Assembly (NCBI GenBank): GCA_017307865.1 | Contig: JAFKGE010000036.1 | Location: 1 to 64,000, forward strand | DNA: 64,000 bases | Direction: 5' to 3' | DNA from: Burkholderiales bacterium | GTDB taxonomy: Bacteria; Pseudomonadota; Gammaproteobacteria; Burkholderiales; Burkholderiaceae_C | Shown here: piece after piece, positions 17,387 through 27,232 of the stretch | Position numbering within the stretch: position 1 is the stretch's first letter | Layout of the letters: every line of letters starts with the position of its first letter | The notes under the pieces: model-generated | Told to the model about the DNA's origin: nothing | The model's database searches: none | Seen by the model: only the letters and a program-made list of their open reading frames with translations | Position numbers and translations under genes: made by a program

Positions 17387-19960
17387 TTACTGCAGCATCT
17401 GGCCCGGCTGGACCTGCAGCTTGGCCAGCGCGTCACGCGTGGCACGCACGGTGAGTGCCTCGTCTTCCAGCGGCACCAGCAGGCCCGCCTGCAGGTAGGC
17501 CGCCAGGCGCTGGGTCTGCAGCAGGTAGCTCTTGCCGGCGCGGCCGGCCAGCAGGTGCAGCTGGCCACGCGCGCTGCGCCACGCGTACTGCACCGCAATG
17601 GCCGCGCCCCGGTAGTCCAGCGTGAAGCCGGTCCCCAGATCGAGCGCGCGCGCCCACTGCACGATCGCCTCGGGCGGCTGCGAGCCGCCCTCGGCCACCA
17701 CCTCGACCGCGGCGGCGCTGGCGCCGAACACCATCTCGATCACCGCCGGGTCCAGCCACAGGTCGCCCTCGGGATCGTCGGTGACCACGTCCTCCAGCGC
17801 CGCCAGCGCGCCCGCCAGTTGCTCCAGCTGCGCCGGCGTCAGGCCCTCCTCGCGCGCCATGAAGGCCTGCATCACGGCGTCGTTGACGATCTTGATCTGC
17901 CGGTCCTGCTCCTCGGCGGGCAGGGCCAGCAGGCCCATGCCCTCGCGCAGGCTGTGCAGCAGGCGGGGCAGCTGCTGCACCACGCGCGAGCGCTCCGCGC
18001 GATCGGGCTTGGCGCTGACGGCCCACAGCAGGTCGGCCGCCGCCTGCTTGAGGCGCAGCGTGTCGGCGTGCTGCGGCCCCTGGCGCACGGCGGCGATGGC
18101 CAGCACGTCCGACCAGATGCGAAACAGGAAGTCGCGCACCTCGTCGCCCACCGGCAGGCTGGCCAGCATGCGACGCAGCTCGATGGTGTACTGCACCGCC
18201 AGCGCCTCCTTTTGCTCGACCTGCTGCGCCAGCGTGGCCGCCTGCTGCACGCCGCCGGCCTCGACCAGCGAGCTGCCCAGGAACTTCTTGAATTCGTCGA
18301 GCATGAGCTGGTACACGCGCCGGCCGGTCTCGGGGTACTGCTCGATCACCTGCACGATGCGCTTGACCTCGCGCTCCAGCCGCTCGTCGGTGACGGTGGC
18401 GGCGTCGAAGCCCAGCGCGCAGGCGCCCATGCGGTCGATCAGCTGGCGCGCCGGGTGCTCGACCGAGGCGAAGAAGTCGGGTTCGGCCAGCGCCAGCCGC
18501 AGCACCGGGATCTGCAGCCGCGCGAACCACACGCGGATGCCGGGCGCGATGCGTTCCTCGGCCAGGATGGCCTGAAACATCAGGGCCACGATCTCGATGA
18601 CGGCCTTTTCGCTCGGCCGCTCGGCCTTGGCCTTCAGCTCGGTGGCGCGCTGGCGCAGCTGCTGCGCCACCACGCGCACGTCGGACACGCCCACGGGAGC
18701 GGTGTCGCTGCCGCGGCCGATCCATTCGGTGGCGGCAAACGCCGGATCGGGCTCGGCCAGCGCCTGCGCCAGCGGCGGCGAGGGCGGCTGCGGCGCCACG
18801 CCCGAGTCGTAGTCGGCCACGTGGTCGCTCAGCAGGCGCCGGATCTGGCCCAGCACGCCCTGCGCGCGTTGGCGCACCCGCGCCATCGGCGACAGGCCGG
18901 TCACCAGGCGCGTCTCCTGCGCCGCCCGCACCAGCGCCGAGGGCCGAACGCCCGCGCGCCAGCCGGTGGTGGCGCCGCCGGCGCCGCTCTCCACCCCGTC
19001 GCCCGCCGGCGCCAGCGACGCGCCCTCGCTGCGCCCGCCGACCCAGCGCTCGCCACCCGGACGGGCGTAGCGGCCCGTCCCCGCGGCCGGGCCCCGGCCC
19101 ACGCCACCCGACGGCGCGCGCGGCGCGGCGCCGCCACCCGACATCGGCGCGCCGCCATAGGTGCCCGGCTGGACGCCCCAGCCGGAGCTGCCGGTGGCCG
19201 GCCCGGCGGCGTCGGCCGCGCCGTGGCCGGCAGCCGTGTTGGATGCAGCAGGCGGGCGGCCAGGCGCCCCGGCAGGGCCCGAACCCGCACCGGCGGGGCG
19301 GCGCTGCCTCAGCTCCAGCTCGGCGGCAATGCCCTGCTGCTGCAGGAAAGCGTTGGCCTGGGTGTAGGCGTCCTTGTAGCGCGGTGCCAGCGCCGTCTGC
19401 ACGGCGGCGTGCACCAGCGCCCACATGGGGCGCGTCAGGCCCTGGTCGGTCCAGGCCTTGAGCAGGGCCTGCACCAGCACCTCGGGGCGCAGCGGGTCGT
19501 CGCTGGCCAGATCCTCGCCGCGCTCCAGCCGCTTCATGCGCAGGCGCAGGTCGTTCCATTCGCTGCCGGCGCCCTCGACCACCGCGGCGCCCAGGCGCGA
19601 GGCAATGATCTTGCCTTCGACCACGTCGTCATCGACCAGATCGAAGTCCAGCGACGGCTTGCCGCCGGGTCGCGCGCCGCTGGTCGCCGTGGCCGCGCGC
19701 GCCGCGCCGGCGGCCGCCCACTGGCGGTGCGCGGCGTCCAGCCAGGCCGCGCGCACGCGCTTGAAGGCGCCCGCCGCCTCCATGGCCACCGACAGCTCGG
19801 CCATCGACAGGCGGGTGCCGCCGCGCAGGGCGCCATCGAGCTGGCCGTCGATGGCCGCGCCCAGCGGGTCGATCATGGCGTCGACCGCGCGCGCGAAACG
19901 CTCGCGCAATTGGCGCGCGAGCGGGTGCGGCGGGGAAGCGGGCGGCGCGGAGGTGACCAT
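17387..19960 (-). CDS. DUF1631 family protein
   Basis: An 857-residue protein matching the large DUF1631 family of beta- and gammaproteobacteria, whose function is not known to me. Family-like blocks are DFDLVDDDVVEGKI near residues 105-120, RPEVLVQALLKAW, LPVLRLALAEPDFF and the C-terminal segment with LDLGTGFTLDYRG. Between about residues 225 and 350 is a long Gly/Ala/Pro/Arg-rich, probably disordered stretch that differs from the alpha-helical remainder. The start at 19960 is favoured by AAGGAT 10 bases upstream; 19996 is an alternative. Probably cytoplasmic. Confidence 0.8.
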   Translation of the reverse strand: MVTSAPPASPPHPLARQLRERFARAVDAMIDPLGAAIDGQLDGALRGGTRLSMAELSVAMEAAGAFKRVRAAWLDAAHRQWAAAGAARAATATSGARPGGKPSLDFDLVDDDVVEGKIIASRLGAAVVEGAGSEWNDLRLRMKRLERGEDLASDDPLRPEVLVQALLKAWTDQGLTRPMWALVHAAVQTALAPRYKDAYTQANAFLQQQGIAAELELRQRRPAGAGSGPAGAPGRPPAASNTAAGHGAADAAGPATGSSGWGVQPGTYGGAPMSGGGAAPRAPSGGVGRGPAAGTGRYARPGGERWVGGRSEGASLAPAGDGVESGAGGATTGWRAGVRPSALVRAAQETRLVTGLSPMARVRQRAQGVLGQIRRLLSDHVADYDSGVAPQPPSPPLAQALAEPDPAFAATEWIGRGSDTAPVGVSDVRVVAQQLRQRATELKAKAERPSEKAVIEIVALMFQAILAEERIAPGIRVWFARLQIPVLRLALAEPDFFASVEHPARQLIDRMGACALGFDAATVTDERLEREVKRIVQVIEQYPETGRRVYQLMLDEFKKFLGSSLVEAGGVQQAATLAQQVEQKEALAVQYTIELRRMLASLPVGDEVRDFLFRIWSDVLAIAAVRQGPQHADTLRLKQAAADLLWAVSAKPDRAERSRVVQQLPRLLHSLREGMGLLALPAEEQDRQIKIVNDAVMQAFMAREEGLTPAQLEQLAGALAALEDVVTDDPEGDLWLDPAVIEMVFGASAAAVEVVAEGGSQPPEAIVQWARALDLGTGFTLDYRGAAIAVQYAWRSARGQLHLLAGRAGKSYLLQTQRLAAYLQAGLLVPLEDEALTVRATRDALAKLQVQPGQMLQ

Positions 19961-20031
19961 GGGCGGGCGATCCTTGGCCCAGTATCGCACGCGCATCGGG
20001 CGCCAAAAGGCGCCCGATCGTGAACTATTGA

Positions 20032-20985
20032 CTACACCACTGCACCGGCATTGGGGTCGTTCGGGTCGGTGCCGCCCGAGCGGTGGGTCTTGATCAGGTC
20101 CTCGCGCTTGATGCCCAGCCACATGGCGATGGCGGCGGCGACGAACACCGAGGAGTAGATGCCGAACAGGATGCCGATGGTCAGCGCCACCGCGAAGTAG
20201 TGCAGCGTCTCGCCGCCGAACAGCAGCATCGACAGCACCATGATCTGCGTCGAGCCGTGGGTGATGATGGTGCGGCTGATGTTGGCCGTGATGCCGTGGT
20301 TGATGATCTCCACCGTGCTCATCTTGCGAAAGCGCCGGAAGGCCTCGCGGATCCGGTCGAAGATGATGACCGACTCGTTGACCGAATAACCCAGCACCGC
20401 CAGCACCGCCGCCAGCACCGAGAGCGAGAACTCCCACTGGAAGAAGGCGAAAAAGCCCAGGATGATGACCACGTCGTGCAGGTTGGCGATGATGCCGGCC
20501 ACCGCGTACTTCCACTCGAAGCGCAGCGACAGGTAGATCATGATGCCGATCACCACGAAGGCCAGCGCCTTCAGGCCGTTGGAGGCCAGTTCCTTGCCCA
20601 CCTGCGGGCCGACGAACTCGTTGCGCCGCAGCTCGACGTCGGCATCGGCGGCCTGCAGCGCCGTCATCACCTGCTGGGTCTGCTGCGCCGAGGTCTCGCC
20701 CTTTTGCAGCGGCAGGCGGATCAGCACGTCGCGCGAGGTGCCGAAGTTCTGCACCTGCGCATCCGCGTAACCCATCTTGGCCATGGTGTCGCGCACCTTG
20801 CCCAGGTCGGCCGGCTGGCTGTAGGCCACCTCGATCACGGTGCCGCCGGTGAACTCCACCGACAGGTGCAGCCCGCGCGTGACCAGGAAGAACACCGCCA
20901 GCGCGAAGGTGACGAACGAGACGACGTTCAGCACCAGCGCGTAGCGCATGAAGTTGTAGTCGCGGTGAATCTTGAAAAATTCCAT
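20032..20985 (-). CDS. secF: Protein translocase subunit SecF
   Basis: A 317-residue inner-membrane protein that with SecD uses the proton gradient to help late steps of Sec export. Six membrane segments are visible; the family VEFTGGTVIEV motif is in the periplasmic loop and GYSVNESVIIFDRIRE is the conserved RND-like segment. It starts 13 bases after secD, in the canonical yajC-secD-secF operon. Confidence 0.96.
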   Translation of the reverse strand: MEFFKIHRDYNFMRYALVLNVVSFVTFALAVFFLVTRGLHLSVEFTGGTVIEVAYSQPADLGKVRDTMAKMGYADAQVQNFGTSRDVLIRLPLQKGETSAQQTQQVMTALQAADADVELRRNEFVGPQVGKELASNGLKALAFVVIGIMIYLSLRFEWKYAVAGIIANLHDVVIILGFFAFFQWEFSLSVLAAVLAVLGYSVNESVIIFDRIREAFRRFRKMSTVEIINHGITANISRTIITHGSTQIMVLSMLLFGGETLHYFAVALTIGILFGIYSSVFVAAAIAMWLGIKREDLIKTHRSGGTDPNDPNAGAVV

Positions 20986-20998
20986 GGTCTTGCTCCGC

Positions 20999-22882
20999 TC
21001 AGCCGGCGTCCGACACCAGTTCGCCCTTGGCCTTGGGCTTCCAGACGGTGCCGATCGACACGGTCTTGAGCTTCTTCTTGCGGCCGTACCAGAGGTTGAC
21101 GATGCCGCGCGAGAAAAACACCGCCGAGAACATCGAGGTCAGGATGCCGATCACGTGCACCACGGCGAAACCGCGCACCGGGCCCGAGCCGAAGGCCAGC
21201 AGCGCCAGGCCGGCGATCAGCGAGGTGACGTTGGAGTCCAGGATGGTGGCCCAGGCGCGGTCGTAGCCGGCGTGGATGGCCGCCTGCGGCGACATGCCCT
21301 CGCGCAGTTCCTCGCGGATGCGCTCGTTGATCAGCACGTTGGCGTCGATGGCCATGCCCAGCGTGAGCGCCATGGCCGCCATGCCGGGCAGGGTGAGCGT
21401 GGCCTGCAGCATCGACAGGATGGCCACCAGCAGCAGCAGGTTGAACGACAGCGAGATGGAGGAAAACAGCCCGAACAGGTGGTAGTACAGCGTCATGAAG
21501 ATGACGATCACCACGAAGCCCCACATCACGCTGTGAAAGCCCTTGGTGATGTTGTCGGCGCCCAGGCTGGGGCCGATGGTGCGCTCCTCGATGATCTCCA
21601 TCGGCGCGGCCAGCGAGCCGGCGCGCAGCAGCAGGGCCAGGTCGTTGGCCTCGCTCACGCTCATCGAGCCCGAGATCTGGAAGCGCGTGCCCAGCTCGGC
21701 CTGGATCACCGGCGCCGTCAGCACCTCGCCCTTGCCCTTCTCGAACAGGATGATGGCCATGCGCTTCTTCAGGTTCTCGCGGCTGACGTCGCGCATGATG
21801 CGACCGCCCTTGGCGTCCACCGTGAGGTCGACCTTGGGCTGCTGGGTCTGCGAGTCGAAGCCCGGCTGGGCGTCGGTCAGGCTGTCGCCGCTGATGATGA
21901 CCTGGCGCTTGACCACCACCGGCGTGCCGTCGCGCTCCAGGAATTTCTCGTCGCCGAAGGGCACCGGGCCCTGGCCCAGCGCCGCCGCGCGGCCCTCGGC
22001 GCTGTCGTCCACCAGGCGCATCTCCAGCGTGGCGGTGCGGCCCAGGATGTCCTTGGCCTTGGCCACGTCCTGCACGCCGGGCAGTTCGACCACCACGCGG
22101 TCGGCGCCCTGCTGCTGGATCACCGGCTCGGCCACGCCCAGCTCGTTGACGCGGTTGTGCAGCGTGGTGATGTTCTGCTTGATGGCGTTGTCCTGCACGC
22201 GGCGCAGGGCCTCGGGCTTGTAGTTCAGCACCACCCGGCCGTCGCCGCCGGCGGCTTGGTTGACCTGCAGGTCGGGGAACTTGTCCTGCACCAGGCGCCG
22301 CACGGCGTCCAGCGCGGCCGGGTCCTGGCCGGCGCGCACCTCGATGGTCTGGCCTTCGCGCGAGATGCCGCCGTAGCGCACGTTCTTGTCGCGCAGCGCC
22401 ACGCGCAGGTCGCTCACCTGGGTGTCCAGGTTCTTGGTCAGCGCGGTGCGCATGTCCACCTGCAGCAGGAAGTGCACGCCGCCACGCAGATCCAGCCCCA
22501 GGTACATGGGCTTGGCGTTGATCGCCTGCATCCAGGCGGGCGTGCGCGACACCAGGTTGAGCGCCACGATGTAGCCCGGGTCGGACGGGTCGGGGTTGAG
22601 CTGCTTCTCGACCAGGTCCTTGGCCTTGAGCTGGACGTCGGTGGTGTCGAAGCGCGCCCACACCGAGCCGCCTTCCAGCGTCAGCTGGTTGGGCGGCGTG
22701 CCCGCCTGCTTCAGGATGCCCTCGACGCGCGCCAGGGTGTCGGCGTCGATCCGGGTGATGGCCTTGCCGGCGGTCACCTGCACGGCGGGCGCGTCGCCGT
22801 AGAAGTTGGGCAGGGTGTAGAGCACCCCGATCACCAGCGTGAAGAGGATGATCGCGTACTTCCAGATCGGATAGCGGTTCAT
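20999..22882 (-). CDS. secD: Protein translocase subunit SecD
   Basis: A 627-residue inner-membrane partner of SecF. The first membrane segment (YAIILFTLVIGVLYTLP), the GLDLRGGVHFLLQVD motif, a large periplasmic domain and a C-terminal block with AMAIDANVLINERIREELR and TSMFSAVFFSRGI are characteristic. Length is normal. It lies between yajC and secF. Confidence 0.97.
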   Translation of the reverse strand: MNRYPIWKYAIILFTLVIGVLYTLPNFYGDAPAVQVTAGKAITRIDADTLARVEGILKQAGTPPNQLTLEGGSVWARFDTTDVQLKAKDLVEKQLNPDPSDPGYIVALNLVSRTPAWMQAINAKPMYLGLDLRGGVHFLLQVDMRTALTKNLDTQVSDLRVALRDKNVRYGGISREGQTIEVRAGQDPAALDAVRRLVQDKFPDLQVNQAAGGDGRVVLNYKPEALRRVQDNAIKQNITTLHNRVNELGVAEPVIQQQGADRVVVELPGVQDVAKAKDILGRTATLEMRLVDDSAEGRAAALGQGPVPFGDEKFLERDGTPVVVKRQVIISGDSLTDAQPGFDSQTQQPKVDLTVDAKGGRIMRDVSRENLKKRMAIILFEKGKGEVLTAPVIQAELGTRFQISGSMSVSEANDLALLLRAGSLAAPMEIIEERTIGPSLGADNITKGFHSVMWGFVVIVIFMTLYYHLFGLFSSISLSFNLLLLVAILSMLQATLTLPGMAAMALTLGMAIDANVLINERIREELREGMSPQAAIHAGYDRAWATILDSNVTSLIAGLALLAFGSGPVRGFAVVHVIGILTSMFSAVFFSRGIVNLWYGRKKKLKTVSIGTVWKPKAKGELVSDAG

Positions 22883-22969
22883 GGGAGAGGGGCCAGGTCG
22901 AAAGCGAGGGCCCGGGCGGCCGGTGTGCCCGGCCCGGGCCGCGAGAGGGGCGGCGCGCGCCGCCGGTGA

Positions 22970-23296
22970 TTACTTGAGGGTGCCCTTGGGCAGCACCTGC
23001 ACCACGGCGCTGCGCTGCATCTGCACTTCCACGCCCTGCGCCACCTGCACGGTGAGGCTGCCCTCGCCCAGCGCCGTCACGCGGCCCAGCAGGCCGCCGG
23101 CGGTCGCCACCTCGTCGCCCTTGGCCAGGGCCTCGATCATGGCGCGGTGCTCCTTTTGCTTCTTCATCTGCGGGCGGATCATGATGAAGTACAGCACCAC
23201 GAACATCAGCACCAGCGGCAGCATGCTCATCAGCGAGGAGGACATGTCGCCCCCGGCGGCGGGGGCGGTTTGGGCAAAGGCGTTGGAAATGAACAC
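22970..23296 (-). CDS. yajC: Sec translocon accessory subunit YajC
   Basis: A 108-residue single-span membrane protein of the SecDF-YajC complex. The membrane segment SMLPLVLMFVVLYFIMIRPQ followed by KKQKEHRAMIEAL and GDEVATAGG is the family signature. The start is GTG at 23296 with AGGAG eight bases upstream. It is the first gene of the operon with secD and secF. Confidence 0.95.
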   Translation of the reverse strand: MFISNAFAQTAPAAGGDMSSSLMSMLPLVLMFVVLYFIMIRPQMKKQKEHRAMIEALAKGDEVATAGGLLGRVTALGEGSLTVQVAQGVEVQMQRSAVVQVLPKGTLK

Positions 23297-23475
23297 GGGG
23301 GCAACTCCTGAAAGGGGGAAGGTCGAGACGGCGCACGCACCCGGCGGCGCCCGAGATGGGACGGCTTCACCCGCGCGCGGGCGAACCCTTTATTGTAATT
23401 CGCGCGGGTGCCGTGAAGACCCCGGCGGGCGCGGCAGAGTTCCGCCCGCCCGCGCGCGGCGCCGCCCGGCGTGCC

Positions 23476-26400
23476 TCAGGCCGCCCGGCGCAGCGCCGCG
23501 GCCTGCGGATCGCGCCACTGCGCCAGCAGCGCGCTCCAGCGCTCGCGCGCCGCCTTCAGGTTGCGATCCTTCACGTGGCCGTAGCCCTTGATCTGCTCGG
23601 GGATGCGGGCGATTTCCAGCGCCGTGGCGTGGTTGTCGGCGTTCAGGGTCTTCAGCACCTCCTCGATGCTGGCGCGGTATTCGCCGATCAGGGCGCGCTC
23701 GGTGCGGCGCTCGGAGGTAGCGCCGAACACGTCCAGCGCGGTGCCGCGCAGGCCCTTCAGGCGCGCCAGGATGCGGAAGTTGCGCAGCATGCCGGAGCCG
23801 TACTTGGCCTTGACCAGCTCGCCCTTTTCGTTGCGCTTGGCCAAGAGCGGCGGCGCCAGGTGGTAGTTCAGCTTGAAGTCGCCTTCGAACATGCCTTCGA
23901 CGCGCGCCAGGAATGCCGGATCGCTGTGCAGGCGCGCCACCTCGTACTCGTCCTTGTAGGCCATCAGTTTGAACAGGCCCTTGGCGACGGCCTCGCTCAG
24001 GCTGGTCTTGCCCAGCGTGCCCTCGGCCTGCCGCACCTGCTCGACGAAGGCCTGGTAGCGCTGGGCGTAGGCGGCGTTCTGGTAGCCGGTCAAAAACTCC
24101 ACCCGCCGCGCGACGATGGACTCCAGCGTTTCGCGCGGCTTGAGCTGGATCGGCTGCTCGCCCAGGCTGGCCAGCGCCTTCTTGACGCGCTCGAAATCGT
24201 GCGCCGCCTGGCGGCCCCACTCGAACGCGGCCTTGTTGTTCTCGACCTGCACGTTGTTGAGCTCGATCGAGCGCAGCAGCGAGGCGCGCTCGAGCGGCAC
24301 CCAGCCCTTTTGCCAGGCGTAGCCCAGCAGCATGGGGTTGACGTACAGCGTGTCGCCCATCAGCTTGCTGGCCACGGTGTTGGCGTCGAAGCTGGCCACG
24401 CCGGCCTCGCCCACGGCGCGCGCGATGTCGACGGCGCAGCGCGCGGCCGGGTTCTGCCAGCCGCCGTCCTTGACGAAGGCGGCGGTGGGCGTGGCGTAGG
24501 CGTTCAGCGCCACGTGCGTGCGGCCTTCGCGCATGCGCGACACCGTCTCCGGGTTCACCGCCACGATGGGGTCGCAGCCGATCACCAGGTCGGCCGCGGC
24601 CGCGCTCACGCGCGTGGTGCGGATGTCGTCCTGGCTGGCGCCGATCAGCACGTGGCTCCAGGTGGCGCCGCCCTTTTGCGCCAGGCCGGCCGCGTCCTGC
24701 GTGATGATGCCCTTGCCTTCCATGTGCGCGGCCATGCCCAGCAACTGGCCGATGGTGATGACGCCGGTGCCGCCTACGCCCGCCACCACGATGCCCCAGG
24801 CGCCACCGGGCTGGGCCTGCGGCAGCGTCGGTTCGGGCAGCGCGCCCAGCTCGAAGGGCGAGACGCCGGACTTGGTCTTGGCCTTTTTCTTGAGTTGCCC
24901 GCCCTCCACCGTGATGAAGCTGGGGCAAAAGCCCTTGACGCAGGAAATGTCCTTGTTGCAGGTGCTCTGGTTGATGGTGCGCTTGCGGCCGAACTCGGTT
25001 TCCAGCGGCTCCACCGACAGGCAGTTGCTCTTGACGCTGCAGTCGCCGCAGCCCTCGCACACCAGCTCGTTGATGACCACGCGCACGGCCGGGTCGACCA
25101 TGGTGCCGCGCTTGCGGCGGCGGCGCTTTTCGGTGGCGCAGGTCTGGTCGTAGATGATGACCGTGGTGCCCTCGATCTCGCGGAACTCGCGCTGGATGGC
25201 ATCCAGCCGGTCGCGATGCTCGATGGCAATGCCCTCGGGCAGACCCTGGGCGCGTGCGCCCTCGTACTTCTCGGGCTGGTCGGTGACGACGGTGATCTTC
25301 TTCGCCCCTTCGGCGCGCATGTTCTGCGCGATCTGCACGACGGACAGGCCCTCGGGCCGCTCGCCGATGGGCTGGCCGCCGGTCATCGCCACGGCGTCGT
25401 TGTAGAGGATCTTGTAGGTGATGTTGACGCCCGCCGCCACGCTCTGGCGCACCGCCAGCGTGCCGCTGTGGTAGTAGGTGCCGTCGCCCAGGTTGGCGAA
25501 CACGTGCTTTTCGTTGCTGAAGGGCTGCTGGCCGGTCCAGGGCACGCCCTCGCCCCCCATCTGCGTGAAGCCGATGGTGTTGCGGTCCATCCAGATGCTC
25601 ATGAAGTGGCAGCCGATGCCGGCCATGGCGCGCGAGCCCTCGGGCACGCGCGTGCTGGTGTTGTGTGGGCAGCCCGAGCAGAACCAGGGCAGGCGCTCGG
25701 CGCCGCTGCCTTCGGTTTGCAGCACCTGCAGGGTGTGCTGCGCGCCGTCCAGGATGGCCAGCTGGCGGTCCAGGCGCGCCGTGGTGTCGGCGTCCAGCCC
25801 CAGCTTTTTCAGCTGTTCGGCAATGGCGCGGGCGATCAGCGCCGGCGTCAGGTCGGCCGTGGCGCGCAGCAGCACGTTGCCCGTGGGGTTGGTGCGCGAC
25901 CACTCGCCGCCGCTCATGTCGCCCTCGCCGCCGCTGCGGAATTTGCCGACCACGTTGGGGCGCACGTCGGCACGCCAGTTGTACAGCTCTTCCTTCAGCT
26001 GGTACTCGATCACCTGGCGCTTTTCCTCGACGACGAGGATTTCCTTCAGCCCGGTGGCGAACTGGCGCGTGGCCTGCGGCTCCAGCGGCCACACCACGCC
26101 CACCTTGTGCAGGCGTATGCCCAGTTGGCGGCAGGTGGCGTCGTCCAGGCCCAGGTCGAGCAGCGCCTGGCGCGTGTCGTTGTAGGCCTTGCCGCTGGCG
26201 ATGATGCCGAAGCGGTCGTTGGGGCCCTCGATGACGTTGCGGTTCAGCCGGTTGGCGCGGATGTAGGCCAGCGCGGCATACCACTTCCAGTTGAACAGGC
26301 GCTCCTCCTGCGGCAGCGCCGAGTCGGGCCAGCGGATGTGCACGCCGCCGGGCGGCATCTCGAAGTCGGTCGGCACCACGATCTCGACCCGCTCGGGGTC

Positions 26401-27078
26401 GATCATGGCGGTGGCGCTGGACTCGACCACCTCCTGGATGGTCTTCATGCCGGTCCACACCCCGGCGTAGCGGCTGAGCGCGAAGGCGTGCACGCCCAGG
26501 TCCAGAATCTCCTGCACGCTGGCCGGGAAGAACACCGGAAAGCCGCAGGCCTCGAAGATGTGGTCGCTCTGGTGCGCGGCCGTGCTGCTCTTGGCGATGT
26601 GGTCGTCGCCCGCCACCGCGATCACGCCGCCCCAGGGCGTGGTGCCGGCCATGTTGGCGTGCTTGAACACGTCCGAGCAGCGATCCACCCCCGGCCCCTT
26701 GCCATACCAGATGCCGAACACGCCGTCGAACTTGTTGCTGCCCGGCGGCGCAAAGCCCAGCTGCTGCGTGCCCCAGAGGGCCGTGGCGGCCAGCTCTTCG
26801 TTGACGCCGGGCTGGAACACGATGTTCTGCGCCTGCAGGTATTGGCGCGCGGCCCACAGCGCCTGGTCGTAGCCGCCCAGCGGCGAGCCGCGGTAGCCGC
26901 TGACGAAGCCGGCGGTGTTCTTGCCCGCCAGGGCGTCGCGCTGACGCTGCAGCATGGGCAGCTTGACCAGGGCCTGGATGCCGCTCATGAAGGCGCGGCC
27001 GTGCTCCAGGCTGTACTTGTCGTCCAGCGTGACGGTTTCCAGCGCCTGACGGATGGATTCGGGCAGGGGGGCGTTCAT
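23476..27078 (-). CDS. Indolepyruvate ferredoxin oxidoreductase-like, fused alpha/gamma
   Basis: A 1200-residue 2-oxoacid:ferredoxin oxidoreductase in which alpha/beta and gamma parts are fused. It probably oxidatively decarboxylates an aryl pyruvate to an acyl-CoA with TPP. In order: N-terminal pyrimidine-binding half, TPP-binding region with GDGTYYHSG (about residue 530), a cysteine-rich Fe-S segment CEGCGDCSVKSNC (from about 674), a gamma domain with GVGGTGVITIGQ (about 766), and a C-terminal domain like DUF6537. AGGAG precedes the start. Whether the natural acceptor is a ferredoxin cannot be told. It is paralogous to the split pair at 56091-59890. Confidence 0.85.
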   Translation of the reverse strand: MNAPLPESIRQALETVTLDDKYSLEHGRAFMSGIQALVKLPMLQRQRDALAGKNTAGFVSGYRGSPLGGYDQALWAARQYLQAQNIVFQPGVNEELAATALWGTQQLGFAPPGSNKFDGVFGIWYGKGPGVDRCSDVFKHANMAGTTPWGGVIAVAGDDHIAKSSTAAHQSDHIFEACGFPVFFPASVQEILDLGVHAFALSRYAGVWTGMKTIQEVVESSATAMIDPERVEIVVPTDFEMPPGGVHIRWPDSALPQEERLFNWKWYAALAYIRANRLNRNVIEGPNDRFGIIASGKAYNDTRQALLDLGLDDATCRQLGIRLHKVGVVWPLEPQATRQFATGLKEILVVEEKRQVIEYQLKEELYNWRADVRPNVVGKFRSGGEGDMSGGEWSRTNPTGNVLLRATADLTPALIARAIAEQLKKLGLDADTTARLDRQLAILDGAQHTLQVLQTEGSGAERLPWFCSGCPHNTSTRVPEGSRAMAGIGCHFMSIWMDRNTIGFTQMGGEGVPWTGQQPFSNEKHVFANLGDGTYYHSGTLAVRQSVAAGVNITYKILYNDAVAMTGGQPIGERPEGLSVVQIAQNMRAEGAKKITVVTDQPEKYEGARAQGLPEGIAIEHRDRLDAIQREFREIEGTTVIIYDQTCATEKRRRRKRGTMVDPAVRVVINELVCEGCGDCSVKSNCLSVEPLETEFGRKRTINQSTCNKDISCVKGFCPSFITVEGGQLKKKAKTKSGVSPFELGALPEPTLPQAQPGGAWGIVVAGVGGTGVITIGQLLGMAAHMEGKGIITQDAAGLAQKGGATWSHVLIGASQDDIRTTRVSAAAADLVIGCDPIVAVNPETVSRMREGRTHVALNAYATPTAAFVKDGGWQNPAARCAVDIARAVGEAGVASFDANTVASKLMGDTLYVNPMLLGYAWQKGWVPLERASLLRSIELNNVQVENNKAAFEWGRQAAHDFERVKKALASLGEQPIQLKPRETLESIVARRVEFLTGYQNAAYAQRYQAFVEQVRQAEGTLGKTSLSEAVAKGLFKLMAYKDEYEVARLHSDPAFLARVEGMFEGDFKLNYHLAPPLLAKRNEKGELVKAKYGSGMLRNFRILARLKGLRGTALDVFGATSERRTERALIGEYRASIEEVLKTLNADNHATALEIARIPEQIKGYGHVKDRNLKAARERWSALLAQWRDPQAAALRRAA

Positions 27079-27232
27079 GGGGCGGGTCTCCTCGGGAGCG
27101 GTGGCGGGGCGCGATTGGCCAGAGTGTATGCGGCCTCCCCCGGTTCATGCCGGCGCAGGGGCGGCCTGCGCGGCGCCCGCCCGGCCGCCTTTTTGGCCGC
27201 CGCGCCAGGCCGCGCGCCTACACTTGGCGCCC

